Part shown: in pieces, positions 6,578 to 14,944 of the stretch
How positions within the stretch are numbered: position 1 is the first letter of the stretch
Layout: every line of letters begins with the position of its first letter
NCBI GenBank assembly: GCA_905188195.1
Contig: CAJJKY010000001.1
Span: forward strand, 186,001 to 250,000
Direction of reading: 5' to 3'
Origin: Streptococcus parasanguinis
GTDB lineage: Bacteria > Bacillota > Bacilli > Lactobacillales > Streptococcaceae
DNA length: 64,000 nt
Made by a program: the position numbers and the translations under genes
The notes under the pieces: generated by a model
The model's database searches: none
Seen by the model: only the letters and a program-made list of their open reading frames with translations
What the model was told of the DNA's origin: nothing

Positions 6578-7915
6578 ATGGACATTAGACAGGTAACAGA
6601 AACCATTGCCATGATTGAGGAGCAGAACTTCGATGTTCGGACCATCACCATGGGGATCTCGCTTCTAGATTGTATTGATCCGGATATCGAAAAGGCAGCG
6701 GAAAAAGTCTACAATAAGATTGTGACAAAGGCCAAAGATTTGGTGGCTGTGGGGGACGAGATTGCGGCAGAACTTGGGATCCCTATCGTCAATAAAAGGG
6801 TTTCGGTCACTCCGATTTCCATTATCGGTGCAGCAACCAATGCGACAGACTATGTACCCTTTGCTAAGGCGCTGGATCGTGCAGCGAAGGAAGTTGGGGT
6901 TAACTTTATCGGTGGCTTCTCAGCCCTTGTTCAAAAAGGCTACCAAAAAGGGGATGAAATCCTCATTAATTCGATTCCTCGTGCCCTTGCGGAGACAGAT
7001 TTTGTCTGCTCTTCAGTCAATATTGGATCGACCAAGACGGGGATCAATATGACCGCTGTCCGAGACATGGGCCGTATCATTAAAGAAGCATCCCAAGCAG
7101 ATCCAATGGGGCCTGGTAAGCTCGTAGTTTTTGCCAATGCAGTAGAAGATAATCCTTTTATGGCGGGTGCCTTCCACGGTGTCGGTGAAGCGGATGTTGT
7201 CATCAACGTTGGGGTTTCAGGACCTGGTGTCGTCCAACGGGCGATTGAAAAAGTTCCGGGAGCAAGCTTTGATGTATTGGCTGAAACAGTCAAGAAGACA
7301 GCTTTCAAGATTACCCGTGTTGGGCAATTAGTGGGTCAAATGGCTAGTGAACGTCTCGGTGTTGAGTTTGGAATTGTAGACTTGTCTCTCGCGCCAACAC
7401 CAGCTGTTGGGGATTCGGTTGCCCGTGTCCTTGAAGCCATGGGGCTTGAAGTAGTAGGAACCCATGGAACTACAGCAGCGCTAGCTCTGCTCAATGACCA
7501 AGTGAAAAAAGGTGGTATCATGGCTTGTAACCAAGTCGGTGGGTTGTCAGGTGCCTTCATTCCGGTCTCAGAAGATGAAGGGATGATTGCAGCGGTTCAA
7601 TCGGGTCATATCAACCTGGAAAAATTGGAAGCCATGACGGCTATCTGTTCCGTCGGTCTGGATATGATTGCCATCCCAGCTGATACTCCAGCTACGACCA
7701 TTGCGGCCATGATCGCAGATGAAGCTGCTATCGGGGTAATCAACCAAAAGACAACAGCGGTTCGCATCATTCCTTATGGCAAGGAAGGCGATATGTTAGA
7801 GCTTGGAGGACTTCTTGGGTCTGCTCCGGTAATGAAGGTCAACAAGGCTTCGTCAGCTGATTTCATTGCCCGTGGTGGTCAAATTCCAGCTCCGGTTCAT
7901 AGCTTTAAAAACTAA
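6578..7915 (+). CDS. PFL family protein (UPF0210)
   Basis: 445 residues beginning MDIRQVTETIAMIEEQNFDVR, typical of the UPF0210/PFL family, which is related in fold to pyruvate formate-lyase-like proteins but has no established reaction. Glycine-rich segments (GSTKTGINMTAVRDMG, INVGVSGPGVVQRAIEK) are family features. Length is normal. It forms a likely two-gene operon with the ACT protein upstream. The next gene starts after a fresh promoter and hairpin at 7927-7979. Confidence 0.88.
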   Translation: MDIRQVTETIAMIEEQNFDVRTITMGISLLDCIDPDIEKAAEKVYNKIVTKAKDLVAVGDEIAAELGIPIVNKRVSVTPISIIGAATNATDYVPFAKALDRAAKEVGVNFIGGFSALVQKGYQKGDEILINSIPRALAETDFVCSSVNIGSTKTGINMTAVRDMGRIIKEASQADPMGPGKLVVFANAVEDNPFMAGAFHGVGEADVVINVGVSGPGVVQRAIEKVPGASFDVLAETVKKTAFKITRVGQLVGQMASERLGVEFGIVDLSLAPTPAVGDSVARVLEAMGLEVVGTHGTTAALALLNDQVKKGGIMACNQVGGLSGAFIPVSEDEGMIAAVQSGHINLEKLEAMTAICSVGLDMIAIPADTPATTIAAMIADEAAIGVINQKTTAVRIIPYGKEGDMLELGGLLGSAPVMKVNKASSADFIARGGQIPAPVHSFKN

Positions 7916-7925
7916 GAGAAATCTA

Positions 7926-7979
7926 GTATAATAGTAGAAAATAGAAAAGTCTGTGATGATGAAACTCCAGACTTTTTTC
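7926..7979 (+). promoter_or_regulatory. -10 box followed at once by a terminator-type hairpin
   Basis: A TATAAT-type box at about 7926-7931 is followed by AAAAGTCTG ... CAGACTTTTTT (about 7947-7978). The Shine-Dalgarno AAAGGAGA of the phosphatase gene comes next. The hairpin may simply terminate the UPF0210 operon, or attenuate transcription from the box just before it. The order promoter-hairpin-gene is the same as in the pyrG leader. Confidence 0.5.
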
Positions 7980-7996
7980 TTGCAAAAGGAGACAAG

Positions 7997-8686
7997 ATGG
8001 CTAAAACAAGATTATTTGTGATTCGTCATGGGAGAACCATGTTTAATACCATTGGCCGTGCTCAAGGCTGGTCCGATACACCCTTGACAGCAGAAGGAGA
8101 ACGAGGGATTCAAGCTCTAGGAATCGGCTTGCGTGAGTCCGGTTTGGAGTTTACTCGAGCTTATTCCAGTGATTCAGGCCGTGCCATTCAGACAATGGGG
8201 ATCATTCTTGATGAATTGGGCTTGAAAGACCAGATTCCTTATCGCTTTGACAAACGGATCCGCGAGTGGTGTTTTGGTAGCTTTGATGGGGCCTACGGTG
8301 GGGAACTCTTTCACGGTGTCGTGCCGCGCGTGCTGGATGTAGAAGACTATAAGACTTTGACCTTGGAAGACTTGGCCAATGGCATTTGCCAAGTGGACAC
8401 AGCGAATTGGGCTGAACCTTGGGAAGTTTTGAAAAGCCGAATTCTAGAAGGTTTTGAAGCTATTGCCAAAGAAGTAGAAGAAAATGGTGGAGGCAATGCC
8501 TTGGTGGTCAGCCATAGTTGGACCATTCAGACCTTGGTTTGCTTGATCGAAGGAAAACCAAATCTCAATCTGCCTCTTTCAAACGGTAGTGCTACCCTTG
8601 TAGAATATGAAGATGGAAAATTGACGGTTAAGGAAGTTGGAGATAGCAGTTACCGTGAGGTCGGTGAAAGCATGCAAGAATCCTAG
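7997..8686 (+). CDS. Histidine phosphatase superfamily protein, copy A
   Basis: 229 residues. Starts with KTRLFVIRHGRTMFNT, carrying the RHG phospho-acceptor histidine, followed by RAQGWSDTPLT and DKRIREWCFGSFDG. The second histidine is in VVSHSWT, where most relatives have SHG. Such proteins transfer phosphate from small metabolites; many are annotated as phosphoglycerate mutase but act as broad phosphatases. The next gene is a close paralogue in the same orientation, evidently a tandem duplication. AAAGGAGA precedes the ATG. Substrate unknown. Confidence 0.85.
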   Translation: MAKTRLFVIRHGRTMFNTIGRAQGWSDTPLTAEGERGIQALGIGLRESGLEFTRAYSSDSGRAIQTMGIILDELGLKDQIPYRFDKRIREWCFGSFDGAYGGELFHGVVPRVLDVEDYKTLTLEDLANGICQVDTANWAEPWEVLKSRILEGFEAIAKEVEENGGGNALVVSHSWTIQTLVCLIEGKPNLNLPLSNGSATLVEYEDGKLTVKEVGDSSYREVGESMQES

Positions 8687-8694
8687 TCCATAAT

Positions 8695-8731
8695 GAAAGG
8701 CTGACCCTTTGGTCATGGCCTTTTCTTTTTC
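8695..8731 (+). terminator. Intrinsic terminator after phosphatase A
   Basis: AAAGGCTGACC-cttt-GGTCATGGCCTTTT followed by CTTTTT, a long stem with one bulge. It separates the two paralogues transcriptionally. Confidence 0.75.
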
Positions 8732-8773
8732 ACAAAACTTGTAAGAGCTTTCCTACTTTCTTTTTGCAAAAAA

Positions 8774-8782
8774 TGATATAAT
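8774..8782 (+). promoter_or_regulatory. Extended -10 promoter of phosphatase B
   Basis: TGA-TATAAT at 8774-8782, an extended -10 element; the -35 region is weak. The Shine-Dalgarno GGAGG lies at 8799-8803. Confidence 0.6.
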
Positions 8783-8809
8783 GAAAGAGATACATACGGA
8801 GGTAATACA

Positions 8810-9511
8810 ATGACAAAAACCAGATTATATATTGCTCGTCATGGAAAAACCATGTTTAATACCATTGGGCGGGCACAGGGCTGGTCAGACACTCCGCTGA
8901 CAGAAGCAGGAGAGCGTGGAATTCGAGAATTAGGACTTGGTCTCAAGGAAGCTGGGCTTTCTTTTGAAGAGGCTGTTTCGAGTGATTCTGGACGCACCAT
9001 TCAAACTATGGGAATTATTCTTCAAGAACTTGGTCTGACAGGAAAAATCCCTTATCGTTATGACAAACGGATCCGCGAGTGGTGTTTTGGTAGTTTTGAC
9101 GGTGCTTATGATGGTGATCTCTTTATGGGGGTCTTACCTCGTGTCTTTAAGGTCGATGATTTCCATCAGTTGAGCCTAATGGAGTTAGCAGAAGGAATCG
9201 TCGAAGTGGATACCACTGGTTGGGCTGAATCCTGGGGAGCTTTGAGTAGTCGGATCAAAGAAGGTTTTGAAGCCATCGCAAAAGAGGTAGAAGCAGCTGG
9301 CGGTGGCAATGCTATTGTGGTCAGCCATGGTATGACCATTACGACCTTGATTTATCTCATCGATCCTAAGGCTGTCGAAGAATTAGTCTTGGACAACGGA
9401 AGCGTGACGGTTTTGGCCTATGAAGATGGTGCCTTTCATATTGAAAAGATTGGGGATATGTCCTATCGTAAGGTTGGAGCAAAACTTCTAGAGGGTGGCC
9501 ATGACGAATAA
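8810..9511 (+). CDS. Histidine phosphatase superfamily protein, copy B
   Basis: 233 residues, clearly paralogous to the gene just upstream: both share RAQGWSDTPLT, IQTMGIIL and KRIREWCFGSFDGAY. It has the standard RHGKT and VVSHGMT motifs, so its active site looks complete, unlike copy A with SHS. It has its own extended -10 promoter and a GGAGG ribosome site. Its stop overlaps the start of the downstream carboxypeptidase gene, so those two are co-translated. Substrate unknown. Confidence 0.87.
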   Translation: MTKTRLYIARHGKTMFNTIGRAQGWSDTPLTEAGERGIRELGLGLKEAGLSFEEAVSSDSGRTIQTMGIILQELGLTGKIPYRYDKRIREWCFGSFDGAYDGDLFMGVLPRVFKVDDFHQLSLMELAEGIVEVDTTGWAESWGALSSRIKEGFEAIAKEVEAAGGGNAIVVSHGMTITTLIYLIDPKAVEELVLDNGSVTVLAYEDGAFHIEKIGDMSYRKVGAKLLEGGHDE

Positions 9512-10274
9512 GTATAGACGCGCACGAAAAAAACGTAAGAAGTGGTGGCCTTACCTATTGAGTTTCTTTCTTCTTGTGGTCCTTGGATCGGGAATTGGTG
9601 CTTACTTAGCGAAGCCGAGCTTGTTTTCAGGGCTTCAGTTTTGGAAGGCTAAAAAAACAGCTGTAACGACTCCCTCTTCTTCTAAGAAAAAGGAAGAAAA
9701 ATCAGATTTACCAGCCGTTTCGACAAAAGACTGGCAGTTGATCTTGGTCAATCGTGACAATGTGAAGCCTGAGCTGAACCCACAATTAACAGATGTGGAT
9801 GCTATCAAAGTGGATAGTCGGATTGTAGAACCGACTCGTCAATTTTTAGAAGCGGCTCGAAAAATTGCCCCAGAAGAAACCTTGATATCAGGCTATCGAA
9901 GTGTGGCCGAGCAAACAGAGCTCTATAATGAACGTGTTGCGCAACTAGAGGCTAGCGGCCTTTCGCACGAAGAAGCTGAAAAGCAGGTGCAGACCCAGGT
10001 ACAGGTCCCTGGTGCGAGTGAACACCAGACAGGGCTTGCGATTGATATGAGTGTCGAAGCTGGCCAAAGTGATGAGTTGGGCTTGCAGCTGGCTGCCATC
10101 GCACCGCAATATGGCTTTGTGCTTCGCTACCCAGATGGGAAGAGCAACATCACGGGTGTGAATTTTGAGAATTGGCATTTCCGTTATGTTGGCGGAGAAA
10201 ACGCTCAGTATATGGCCAACCATCAGCTAGTATTAGAAGAATATATTCAACTCTTGAAAAAAGCTGGCAAATAA
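9501..10274 (+). CDS. VanY/LdcB-type D,D- or L,D-carboxypeptidase (M15B)
   Basis: 257 residues from the ATG at 9501. That start is chosen because GAGGG at 9491-9495 sits five bases upstream; a GTG at 9495 would overlap it. A basic N-terminus (RRARKKRKKWW) and one membrane segment (LLSFFLLVVLGSGIGAYLA) anchor it outside the cell. The catalytic domain shows the M15 zinc motif SEHQTGLAIDM and the second site NWHFRYVG. It trims peptidoglycan stem peptides; in pneumococcus the related LdcB/DacB removes the terminal D-alanine of tetrapeptides. Which activity this copy has cannot be told from sequence. It overlaps the phosphatase gene by 11 bp. Confidence 0.85.
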   Translation: MTNKYRRARKKRKKWWPYLLSFFLLVVLGSGIGAYLAKPSLFSGLQFWKAKKTAVTTPSSSKKKEEKSDLPAVSTKDWQLILVNRDNVKPELNPQLTDVDAIKVDSRIVEPTRQFLEAARKIAPEETLISGYRSVAEQTELYNERVAQLEASGLSHEEAEKQVQTQVQVPGASEHQTGLAIDMSVEAGQSDELGLQLAAIAPQYGFVLRYPDGKSNITGVNFENWHFRYVGGENAQYMANHQLVLEEYIQLLKKAGK

Positions 10275-10310
10275 GAGGAGAGTCACTTCTCTAGGTCTTA
10301 AGAATGATTT

Positions 10311-10337
10311 TTAGCACTCTTGAAAAAAGAGTGCTAA
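10311..10337 (+). promoter_or_regulatory. CIRCE operator 1
   Basis: A perfect TTAGCACTC-N9-GAGTGCTAA, the HrcA-binding consensus, lying 17 bp upstream of the -35 box of hrcA. It may also act as a stem for termination of the upstream gene. Confidence 0.95.
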
Positions 10338-10354
10338 TTTTTTGGTTTTTTCTC

Positions 10355-10382
10355 TTGACTTTCTTTTGGATGGGTGTATAAT
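10355..10382 (+). promoter_or_regulatory. SigA promoter of the hrcA operon
   Basis: TTGACT (10355-10360), 16-bp spacer, TATAAT (10377-10382), framed by the two CIRCE operators. Confidence 0.9.
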
Positions 10383-10393
10383 AGAATCATGGT

Positions 10394-10420
10394 TTAGCAC
10401 TTGAGTGTTTAGAGTGCTAA
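10394..10420 (+). promoter_or_regulatory. CIRCE operator 2
   Basis: TTAGCACTT-N9-GAGTGCTAA with one deviation from consensus in the left arm. It lies just downstream of the transcription start, where HrcA binding blocks initiation. Confidence 0.93.
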
Positions 10421-10442
10421 AAAATGAAAGAGAGGTGAGGTC

Positions 10443-11477
10443 ATGGTTACAGAACGTCAAAATGAGATTCTCAATCTTGTTGTCGATATCTTTACCAAGA
10501 CCCACGAACCAGTCGGTTCAAAAGCGCTACAAGATGTGATTCAATCCAGTAGTGCGACCATTCGAAACGACATGGCTGCCCTCGAAAAACAAGGCTTACT
10601 AGAAAAGGCCCACACTTCGAGTGGTCGCATGCCTAGCCGAGCTGGTTTTCAATATTTTGTTCAGAACTCGCTTGATCTAGAGTTGATTGATGAGCAAGAT
10701 GTCTACCAGGTGGTGAAAGCCTTTGATTTCGAAGCCTTTAAGTTAGACGATATCTTGGATGCTACGGCCAAGTTACTAGCCCAGATGACGGGTTATACCG
10801 CAGTGATTCAGGATGTGGAGCCGACACGTCAGCGCTTGACTGGTTTTGAGATTGTTCCATTATCCAACCACGATGCCTTAGCGGTTCTGACCTTGGATGA
10901 ATCAAAGCCTGTCACCGTCCAGTTTGCCATTCCAAAGAATTTCTTAGCCAGTGACTTGGAAATTTTCCATCAGCTGGTTCAAGAACGCTTCATTGGAAAT
11001 ACAGTCTTGGATATTCACTACCGCCTGCGGACAGAGATTCCACAGATTGTACAGCGCTATTTCAAGACGACAGACAATGTGCTGGATCTCTTTGATTACG
11101 TCTTCTCGCAACTGTTTCAAGAACTGGTTTTTGTAGAAGGAAAGGTTTCATCCTTAACCTACGCCGATCTTCAGACCTATCAGTTCTTGGACAATCCCCA
11201 ACATGTAGCTCTCGAGTTGCGAGGGGGAATGCCAGAAGACCAAATGACTCAGATCCTGGTTGCAGAATCTCAAGAGAAGGCCTTGAAAAATGTGACGGTC
11301 ATTAGTCACAAGTTCCTGGTTCCTTATCGTGGGATGGCCCTCATGCATGTGATCGGTCCCGTAGAGATGGATTATAGGCGTGTGATTAGCCTGGTCAATG
11401 TCATCGGACGGGTACTGGTTATGAAGTTGACGGATTACTACCGTTACCTCAATAGCAACCATTATGAAGTAAATTAA
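10443..11477 (+). CDS. hrcA: Heat-inducible transcription repressor HrcA
   Basis: 344 residues, normal length. N-terminal winged helix (ERQNEILNLVVDIFTKTHEP, then SSATIRNDMAALEKQGLLEK), a middle GAF-like region and a C-terminal effector domain. HrcA binds CIRCE sites and represses the chaperone genes; GroE activity keeps it folded, so heat frees the promoter. The two CIRCE sites directly upstream show autoregulation. Start ATG at 10443 after AGAGAGGTGAGG. It heads hrcA-grpE-dnaK-dnaJ, interrupted here by structured intergenic stretches and a DJ-1-like gene. Confidence 0.97.
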   Translation: MVTERQNEILNLVVDIFTKTHEPVGSKALQDVIQSSSATIRNDMAALEKQGLLEKAHTSSGRMPSRAGFQYFVQNSLDLELIDEQDVYQVVKAFDFEAFKLDDILDATAKLLAQMTGYTAVIQDVEPTRQRLTGFEIVPLSNHDALAVLTLDESKPVTVQFAIPKNFLASDLEIFHQLVQERFIGNTVLDIHYRLRTEIPQIVQRYFKTTDNVLDLFDYVFSQLFQELVFVEGKVSSLTYADLQTYQFLDNPQHVALELRGGMPEDQMTQILVAESQEKALKNVTVISHKFLVPYRGMALMHVIGPVEMDYRRVISLVNVIGRVLVMKLTDYYRYLNSNHYEVN

Positions 11478-11501
11478 GACCAAATGAAAGGGGTGTATGC
11501 C

Positions 11502-12026
11502 TTGACAGAAGATATCAAAAAAGAAGACGTGAAAGAAGAGGAAGTTGCCCAAACAACTGAAGAAGTTGTAGAGGAAAGCAACCAACCTTCTGAGTTAGAA
11601 GAAGCACAAGCGCGTGCCGAGGAATTTGAAAACAAATACCTTCGTGCTCATGCAGAAATGCAAAATATTCAGCGCCGTGCCAATGAAGAACGTCAACAAT
11701 TACAAAAATACCGTAGCCAAGATTTGGCAAAAGCGATCTTACCATCACTGGACAACCTCGAACGTGCCCTTGCCGTCGAAGGATTGACAGATGATGTGAA
11801 GAAGGGCTTGGAAATGGTCCAAGAAAGTTTGGTACATGCTCTGAAAGAAGAAGGAATCGAAGAAATTCCAGCGGACGGAGCCTTTGACCATAACTACCAC
11901 ATGGCCATCCAAACCTTGCCTGCAGATGATGAACATCCAGCAGACACCATCGCACAAGTCTTCCAAAAAGGCTACAAACTCCATGACCGCATCCTGCGCC
12001 CAGCCATGGTAGTGGTTTATAACTAA
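11502..12026 (+). CDS. grpE: Nucleotide exchange factor GrpE
   Basis: 174 residues when started at the TTG at 11502, where an AAGGGG lies 8-9 bases upstream and the protein begins TEDIKKEDV like pneumococcal GrpE. An in-frame ATG at 11484 would add six residues and precede the Shine-Dalgarno, so I disfavour it. The acidic N-terminus is followed by a long coiled coil (EEFENKYLRAHAEMQNIQRR) and the beta-wing domain ending RILRPAMVVVYN. GrpE releases ADP from DnaK. It lies 24 bp after hrcA. Confidence 0.95.
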   Translation: MTEDIKKEDVKEEEVAQTTEEVVEESNQPSELEEAQARAEEFENKYLRAHAEMQNIQRRANEERQQLQKYRSQDLAKAILPSLDNLERALAVEGLTDDVKKGLEMVQESLVHALKEEGIEEIPADGAFDHNYHMAIQTLPADDEHPADTIAQVFQKGYKLHDRILRPAMVVVYN

Positions 12027-12072
12027 GCTGTCTTGTCCGAAACGACACTAAACTATGAAAGAAAGATAAGAC

Positions 12073-12230
12073 GCAAGCCGGAGGCTTGCTAGGAAGATAT
12101 TTCCCGCCGTGGTGAAAGTTTCAGTAGCTTGTGCTACTGAAACAGGGGATTTTTGAGACAGTAGGCTCAAAAATAAGTGATGAAATCCCGAAGGGAGTTG
12201 CTCACGTCCCCACCACTTAAGGGAAATATC
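12073..12230 (+). other. Multi-branched structured RNA region before dnaK
   Basis: Hairpin GCAAGCC-gga-GGCTTGC (12073-12089) is followed by a larger fold. The outer arms are GATATTTCCC (12096-12105) with GGGAAATATC (12221-12230), and GTGGTG (12109-12114) with CACCAC (12211-12216). Inside are GTTTCAGTAG/CTACTGAAAC (12118-12127/12134-12143) and GGGATTT/AAATCCC (12146-12152/12183-12189), the latter enclosing a further TTTTGAG/CTCAAAA stem. All are exact complements. It ends about 30 bases before the dnaK Shine-Dalgarno. No protein is encoded. It may be an RNA control or processing element, or an inserted repeat. Confidence 0.7.
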
Positions 12231-12270
12231 AAAAAGAAAAAAAGAAGATAAAACTTAAGGAGAAAAACAT

Positions 12271-14094
12271 ATGTCTAAAATTATCGGTATTGACTTAGGT
12301 ACAACAAACTCAGCAGTAGCAGTTCTTGAAGGAACTGAATCAAAAATTATCGCAAACCCAGAAGGAAACCGCACAACTCCATCTGTTGTGTCATTCAAAA
12401 ACGGTGAAATCATCGTTGGTGACGCTGCAAAACGTCAAGCAGTCACAAACCCAGATACCATCATCTCTATCAAATCTAAGATGGGTACTTCTGAAAAAGT
12501 TTCTGCAAACGGTAAAGAATACACACCACAAGAAATTTCAGCAATGATCCTTCAATACTTGAAAGGTTATGCTGAAGATTACCTTGGTGAAAAAGTAACC
12601 AAAGCTGTTATCACCGTTCCAGCTTACTTCAACGATGCGCAACGTCAAGCAACTAAAGACGCTGGTAAAATTGCTGGTCTTGAAGTAGAACGTATCGTCA
12701 ACGAACCAACAGCAGCAGCTCTTGCTTATGGTTTGGATAAGACTGACAAAGAAGAAAAAATCTTGGTATTCGACCTTGGTGGTGGTACATTCGACGTATC
12801 TATCCTTGAATTGGGTGATGGTGTCTTTGATGTATTGGCAACTGCAGGGGATAACAAACTCGGTGGTGACGACTTTGACCAAAAAATCATCGACTACATG
12901 GTTGAAGAATTCAAGAAAGAAAATGGTATCGACTTGTCAACAGACAAGATGGCGCTTCAACGTTTGAAAGACGCAGCTGAAAAAGCGAAGAAAGACCTTT
13001 CTGGTGTGACTTCAACTCAAATCAGCTTGCCATTCATCACTGCAGGCGCTGCTGGACCTCTTCACTTGGAAATGACCTTGACTCGTGCGAAATTCGACGA
13101 TTTGACTCGTGACCTTGTAGAACGTACGAAAACTCCAGTTCGCCAAGCCCTTTCAGATGCAGGTTTGAGCTTGTCAGATATCGACGAAGTCATCCTTGTC
13201 GGTGGTTCAACTCGTATTCCTGCCGTTGTAGAAGCTGTTAAAGCTGAAACTGGTAAAGAACCAAACAAATCAGTGAACCCTGACGAAGTAGTTGCCATGG
13301 GTGCTGCGATCCAAGGTGGTGTGATCACTGGTGATGTGAAAGACGTTGTCCTTCTTGACGTAACACCATTGTCACTTGGTATCGAAACAATGGGTGGAGT
13401 ATTTACAAAACTCATCGATCGCAACACTACGATTCCAACATCTAAATCACAAGTCTTCTCAACTGCAGCAGATAACCAACCAGCCGTTGATATCCACGTT
13501 CTTCAAGGGGAACGCCCAATGGCAGCAGATAACAAGACTCTTGGACGCTTCCAATTGACTGATATCCCAGCTGCACCTCGTGGTATCCCACAAATCGAAG
13601 TTACATTTGACATCGATAAGAACGGTATCGTATCTGTTAAGGCGAAAGATCTTGGAACTCAAAAAGAACAAACAATTGTTATCCAATCAAACTCAGGTTT
13701 GACAGACGAAGAAATCGATCGCATGATGAAAGATGCAGAAGCAAACGCTGAAGCAGATAAGAAACGTAAAGAAGAAGTTGACCTTCGTAACGAAGTAGAC
13801 CAAGCAATCTTTGCGACTGAAAAGACAATCAAAGAAACTGAAGGCAAAGGCTTCGATGCAGAACGTGACGCAGCTCAAGCAGGACTTGATGATCTTAAGA
13901 AAGCTCAAGAATCAGGTAACCTTGAAGAAATGAAAGCGAAACTTGAAGCCTTGAACGAAAAAGCGCAAGCATTGGCTGTTAAACTCTACGAACAAGCTGC
14001 AGCAGCGCAACAAGCTCAAGCAGGAGCAGAAGGCGCACAAGCAACAGGAAATGCAGGCGATGACGTCGTAGACGGAGAGTTTACGGAAAAATAA
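12271..14094 (+). CDS. dnaK: Molecular chaperone DnaK (Hsp70)
   Basis: 607 residues. ATPase domain with IGIDLGTTNSAVAVLEG at the N-terminus, the AYFNDAQRQATKDAG and VFDLGGGTFDVSILE phosphate loops and LVGGSTRIPAVVEAV. The substrate-binding domain follows from ~390 and an alanine/glutamine-rich lid ends GDDVVDGEFTEK. It folds nascent and heat-damaged proteins with DnaJ and GrpE. AAGGAGAA precedes the ATG. Codon use is strongly optimised, as expected for a highly expressed gene. It is controlled with hrcA-grpE by CIRCE and possibly by the structured region upstream. Confidence 0.98.
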   Translation: MSKIIGIDLGTTNSAVAVLEGTESKIIANPEGNRTTPSVVSFKNGEIIVGDAAKRQAVTNPDTIISIKSKMGTSEKVSANGKEYTPQEISAMILQYLKGYAEDYLGEKVTKAVITVPAYFNDAQRQATKDAGKIAGLEVERIVNEPTAAALAYGLDKTDKEEKILVFDLGGGTFDVSILELGDGVFDVLATAGDNKLGGDDFDQKIIDYMVEEFKKENGIDLSTDKMALQRLKDAAEKAKKDLSGVTSTQISLPFITAGAAGPLHLEMTLTRAKFDDLTRDLVERTKTPVRQALSDAGLSLSDIDEVILVGGSTRIPAVVEAVKAETGKEPNKSVNPDEVVAMGAAIQGGVITGDVKDVVLLDVTPLSLGIETMGGVFTKLIDRNTTIPTSKSQVFSTAADNQPAVDIHVLQGERPMAADNKTLGRFQLTDIPAAPRGIPQIEVTFDIDKNGIVSVKAKDLGTQKEQTIVIQSNSGLTDEEIDRMMKDAEANAEADKKRKEEVDLRNEVDQAIFATEKTIKETEGKGFDAERDAAQAGLDDLKKAQESGNLEEMKAKLEALNEKAQALAVKLYEQAAAAQQAQAGAEGAQATGNAGDDVVDGEFTEK

Positions 14095-14216
14095 AATAGT
14101 CCAGTGGACTATTTTATCCCGAGCTTGAAAATCGGAGAGCGAGGCGTTAATAATGGATACTCACTCTTGTGATTGTCACTCTACGGCAATCGCTATGGCG
14201 CCTTTCCTAAACGCCT
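14093..14216 (+). other. Structured intergenic region after dnaK
   Basis: AAAATAGTCC-agt-GGACTATTTT (14093-14115) is a perfect 10-bp hairpin over the dnaK stop codon. Then AGGCGTT (14142-14148) pairs with AACGCCT (14210-14216), enclosing about 60 bp of further partial complementarity. No coding potential was seen. It resembles the structured gaps before dnaK and dnaJ in design, not in sequence. Confidence 0.55.
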
Positions 14217-14242
14217 AACTAGTAAATGATAAAAAGAAATCC

Positions 14243-14268
14243 AGAGGTTGCAACCCAGCCTCTGTTTT
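14243..14268 (+). terminator. Intrinsic terminator of the dnaK transcript
   Basis: AGAGGTTG-caacc-CAGCCTCT (one G-U pair) followed by GTTTTT. Confidence 0.75.
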
Positions 14269-14292
14269 TCGGTAAAATAGAGGATGTTGCCT

Positions 14293-14925
14293 ATGAAAAA
14301 AGTACTTTGTATCATTTATCCTAATTTTTCTCTTTATGAGATAACCGCTTTAACAAGTACTTTAGCTCTGTCTTTTGATAGTACGATTGATTATGCCGCT
14401 TCAGATCATTCGATGGTGGTCTCTGAGGATGGCTTGCCCTGTCAACCGACCAAAACACTAGATCAAATCTGTATAGAAGAGTATTCTTGTGTGATTTTGC
14501 CAGGAATGGTCAATATAGGGCCTGCCCTACAAGATGAGAAATTGATTTCGTTCTTGAGGGACCTTGGTGAGCAAGATATCCTCATTGCAGCCATTTCTTC
14601 AGCACCTCTTTTATTAGCGAAAGCAGGTCTGTTGAAGGACACGAAATTTACAGGTGGAATTTGGCAAAACTTCTTTGACTATTTTGAATTTCTTCCACGT
14701 GAGAATTTCCAACCGAAAGTGCTTGTGCAAGATAAACAGATCATTACGGCTATCGGTTTTGCCCATCAAGAGTTTGCAAGAAGAGTGATTCTAAGTTTAG
14801 GCTTGGAAGAGAATACGGACAACTATTTTAAAGAACAAAACGACTACTCAGAAGAGGATTTGATATTTACTCTATCGGACAAAGAGTTTGATCAAGTAAA
14901 GCGAAGCATAGAAAATGCCCTCTAA
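14293..14925 (+). CDS. DJ-1/PfpI-like protein with serine at the usual cysteine
   Basis: 210 residues from the ATG at 14293, which has GAGG nine bases upstream; an ATG at 14284 is too close to that site. The fold is class I glutamine amidotransferase-like: KKVLCIIYPNFSLYEI, then CVILPGM, then the nucleophile elbow. DJ-1/PfpI proteins have AAICAAP there; here it reads AAISSAP, so the reactive cysteine is replaced by Ser102. This argues against the usual thiol chemistry. It sits between dnaK and dnaJ after the dnaK terminator. Function unknown. Confidence 0.75.
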   Translation: MKKVLCIIYPNFSLYEITALTSTLALSFDSTIDYAASDHSMVVSEDGLPCQPTKTLDQICIEEYSCVILPGMVNIGPALQDEKLISFLRDLGEQDILIAAISSAPLLLAKAGLLKDTKFTGGIWQNFFDYFEFLPRENFQPKVLVQDKQIITAIGFAHQEFARRVILSLGLEENTDNYFKEQNDYSEEDLIFTLSDKEFDQVKRSIENAL

Positions 14926-14944
14926 AGATTACATGAAAATTATA

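Noticed and set aside
12538..13427. Long open frames opposite dnaK (and similar ones opposite dnaJ, tig and pfl)
   Set aside because: Shadows of strongly codon-biased genes, with no start signals or homology.
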